Positions 61,975 through 64,000 of a DNA stretch of 64,000 nucleotides are shown one piece after another. The stretch spans positions 1 to 64,000 of the forward strand of contig JAEYOY010000084.1 of assembly GCA_023411215.1 (NCBI GenBank), written 5' to 3'. Origin of the DNA: Bacillota bacterium. GTDB taxonomy: Bacteria; Bacillota; Clostridia; Lachnospirales; Lachnospiraceae. The position numbers were made by a program, and so were the translations under genes. Under the pieces are notes generated by a model, which had not been told where the DNA came from, ran no database searches, and worked only from the letters and a program-made list of their open reading frames with translations. Numbering within the stretch: position 1 is the first letter of the stretch; every line of letters starts with the position of its first letter.

Positions 61975-62774
61975 CTGAGTGTTAACATTAAAATATTTAG
62001 GAAGACTTTGTAAAGTTTAATTTCCTACGTGATCTGTATTAGAATCATCAAGTATTAAAGCTTAAATGCTGGATGTATTATTTTTCTATAACAATTTTCT
62101 GTCAATTGTTATAAATGTTAGGGTATAACTTATATTAATAAATTCATGAAAGACTTGATTTTTAAGGCTTTTTTGATTATAGTTTTTAGAAAATATTTTT
62201 ATCCAAAATAAAAATAATCAATTTATTAAATCAATATGTAAAGATATAACACCAGATATTAATGGATAAAGGTATTTTACTTAATCTATCAATCCATGTT
62301 TCCTCATCATTAGTGATAAATGAATATAATATAAGGCAAAGACATGTTGATAATATGATTAGTAAGAAAAATGAATTAGGTATCCACAGTGACCATCGAC
62401 AACTAATTCAGTGGATATAAGTAAGTAAAACATACACTATCTATTCGTTAAACAAGTGTTTTGCGAATAGTATGATATAAAGTAAATCACTCTCATTTTA
62501 CATAATGAGGCCACAAATCTGGTAATATTAAGGACTCTAAAGCGTTAAAAAGACGCTAATCTATTTACTAAGCTTCTAATCTATATAAAAAAAGGATAAA
62601 TAAGTGGTTACAAGTATCCATTTCAATTAAACAGCAAAAATAAAACTAACTAATTGAGTTGGTTTATATTAAATTACGGACATAAAAGAGGTAAAATATT
62701 GTGTTTCGGACATGAAAATGGTTACATGTCGATGAATGATTGATTGTTCTGTTATTACGAACGCTTATACATAA
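61975..62774. other. 800 bp gene-free region with hairpins and transposon-end-like repeats
   Basis: No coding frame is supported. The region has a bulged hairpin after the reductase gene (AGGAA..TTCCT, about 61999-62026). A near-perfect 30 bp palindrome with arms CTATTCG and CGAATAG lies at 62441-62470. Two direct repeats, CGGACATAAAAGAGGTAAAA (62677-62696) and CGGACATGAAAATGGTTACA (62707-62726), sit 30 bp apart. The repeats recall the ends of IS21-type elements, so this may be the remains of an insertion. Confidence 0.45.
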
Positions 62775-63497
62775 TTAAATATTATTTTTTCTAAATATTA
62801 TAGCATCGCCTTTTAATATTCCTCCTTGAGAATTCAGTGCATATTCAATCAAGTTTTTTGCTGCTTCTCGTTTTTCAGGTATTGAATATATAGAGCTTAA
62901 TAGTGTTTCAATATATTTATAACAGTCAAAACATTGTAATTTCAAATAATTAATCATTTTCTTTCTTGTTTGATTCCACAAATTATTATTTTCGATTAGA
63001 ATTGGTAACGCGTTTGTAATTAGTAATGAAGTTATATAATTAAATGTAATATCATCATCAACATCCAATAAATCTTTATATATTTCAGTTAAGTCTGACC
63101 GTTTCTTAGTTCTATATCCTTCATTTTCCCACTGGGGATTTATGGGTGGACCATCATCTAGAATTATTCTCGCATCACTAATTAATTGTTCGGTTACGGA
63201 AATTTTATCAAACAAGACAATTCCGTTCGCTAACGCAAAAAGCATGGGTATTTCTCTTTTTTCAATAAAATTCTGCAAAAACTTTATATGCATTTCAACG
63301 AACTCTAAAGTAATATCATATCTTACTGTATGTCTTTTTTGAAGATAATCTTCATTAATTATTGCCAAAAGGTCTATATCGCTATTAGCGCTTTCCTCAT
63401 TTCTTGATACTGACCCGTATAATATTAACGCCAAAACATTATTATCATGATATAATTCTTGAGTTATTTCTTCTACTAATTCCTTATGACTAATCAT
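62775..63497 (-). CDS. Nucleotidyltransferase-domain protein
   Basis: The 240-residue protein begins with a DNA polymerase beta-type nucleotidyltransferase domain: LILYGSVSRNEESANSDIDL carries the GSxxR and DxD signatures (the two aspartates of SDIDL). The C-terminal ~140 residues are helical (about residues 100-235), rich in Asn and Lys, and may be a substrate-binding or HEPN-like partner domain. Such proteins can be antibiotic adenylyltransferases or toxin-antitoxin components. No neighbour supports either role. It lies on the minus strand next to the phosphorylase gene. Confidence 0.75.
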   Translation of the reverse strand: MISHKELVEEITQELYHDNNVLALILYGSVSRNEESANSDIDLLAIINEDYLQKRHTVRYDITLEFVEMHIKFLQNFIEKREIPMLFALANGIVLFDKISVTEQLISDARIILDDGPPINPQWENEGYRTKKRSDLTEIYKDLLDVDDDITFNYITSLLITNALPILIENNNLWNQTRKKMINYLKLQCFDCYKYIETLLSSIYSIPEKREAAKNLIEYALNSQGGILKGDAIIFRKNNI

Positions 63498-63626
63498 CCT
63501 ACCACCCCATACATGAAATATAAATATCCAGTTACCTATAGTTAATTTTTCTCTTCGTTAAATCAGTATAATCTAATATTTTATCATAACACATTAGAAA
63601 TAATTTATTAAAATAGTAAAAAACTT

Positions 63627-64000
63627 TTAAATATGATTAGTATTTATTGCAGACTCTAATGTTAGATAAAAAAGTTTCTCACGAGCCGTCAGATTTGTAA
63701 ACCAGTTCCTATCGTTATAGTTTGATAAATCAAAAAGTATATCGCAGCTGTATAGCAATTGTGCAAATTTTATTCCTCTAAATTGTGCAACTGCCGCCAT
63801 CGTAGCACACTCCATCTCAACTACTTGACAGCCCTCTTCTCTCCGATATTTAATCATATCTGGGGTTTCTCTGAACAAAGCATCAGTAGTCCATGTTTTA
63901 CATTCAAGATAAGGTACATCGTTGTCGTTCAATGTCTTCTTAATCATAGAAATCATTTCTACATTCAAATCTATATCACGTGATGGTGGTAAATAATGAT
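63627..64000 (-). CDS. Nucleoside phosphorylase, C-terminal part (cut by the window edge)
   Basis: The frame stays open to the right end of the window, so only the last ~124 residues are visible. LPPSRDIDL, TDALFRETPDMIKYRREEG and QVVEMECATMAAVAQFRG match the second half of purine/uridine phosphorylases; MEMECAT is the substrate-site strand. The family cleaves nucleosides with phosphate. The 5' end lies beyond position 64000. It runs on the same strand as the nucleotidyltransferase and could precede it in an operon (129 bp gap). Confidence 0.85.
   Translation of the reverse strand, partial: HYLPPSRDIDLNVEMISMIKKTLNDNDVPYLECKTWTTDALFRETPDMIKYRREEGCQVVEMECATMAAVAQFRGIKFAQLLYSCDILFDLSNYNDRNWFTNLTAREKLFYLTLESAINTNHI

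Overview
The window looks like a chromosomal stretch of a low-GC, anaerobic Gram-positive bacterium of the class Clostridia, most likely Lachnospiraceae. The evidence is strong AGGAGG-type ribosome binding sites, AT-rich spacers, lipoproteins with Gram-positive lipoboxes, a LytTR/DUF3021 pair, a clostridial Cys-rich protein, and many proteins of types common in that family. I saw no rRNA, tRNA, CRISPR, phage structural gene or intact transposase. Starts were re-chosen from ribosome binding sites where the longest open frame began too early.

Positions 1-26,500 hold about 25 genes, all on the + strand and mostly single genes with 80-500 bp spacers. The functions are accessory: VOC proteins, an aminoglycoside-phosphotransferase-like kinase, two short terpene-cyclase-like proteins, GNAT acetyltransferases, a MurC paralogue, a methyltransferase, a CPBP protease, lipoproteins, a CAT-like acetyltransferase, NUDIX, deaminase and P-loop kinase enzymes, a pyrophosphatase-like protein, an S41 peptidase, a YbaK-like protein and a 5'-nucleotidase. 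In the first 12 kb the gaps after genes repeatedly contain a degenerate bipartite repeat; two copies share an exact 30 bp block. The gaps also contain decayed gene pieces. This cassette-like layout is the most unusual property of the window. From 21.4 to 26.5 kb there are two short operons: a hypothetical gene with two ABC-2 permeases (no ATPase in the window), and a DUF362 lipoprotein with a UPF0718-type permease.

Positions 26,600-45,400 are again mostly + strand: a VOC protein, a minus-strand FMN-binding protein, a decayed MerR/FMN-reductase locus, ANT(6)-like adenylyltransferase, GNAT, methyltransferase, phosphodiesterase, alpha/beta hydrolase, Ntn hydrolase, peptide deformylase, MBL-fold protein, HelD-like helicase, LysR regulator, MFS transporter, two flavodoxin-like oxidoreductases, LytTR-DUF3021, a membrane hydrolase and a DUF4236 protein.

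Positions 45,400-64,000 hold a minus-strand cyclopropane-fatty-acid synthase, a MATE exporter, a degenerate ROK regulator with an MFS transporter, a class D beta-lactamase-like lipoprotein, an NCS2 purine permease with a ~200 nt leader, a Cys-rich protein, a membrane lipase, a choloylglycine-hydrolase-like protein, and a MerR-controlled redox cluster (MerR divergent from aldo-keto reductase, flavodoxin reductase and two more aldo-keto reductases). An ~800 bp gene-free zone with repeat remnants follows, then a nucleotidyltransferase and a nucleoside phosphorylase cut by the right edge. The MerR cluster has a decayed relative at 27.7-28.1 kb, including the same 19 bp-spaced operator-promoter.
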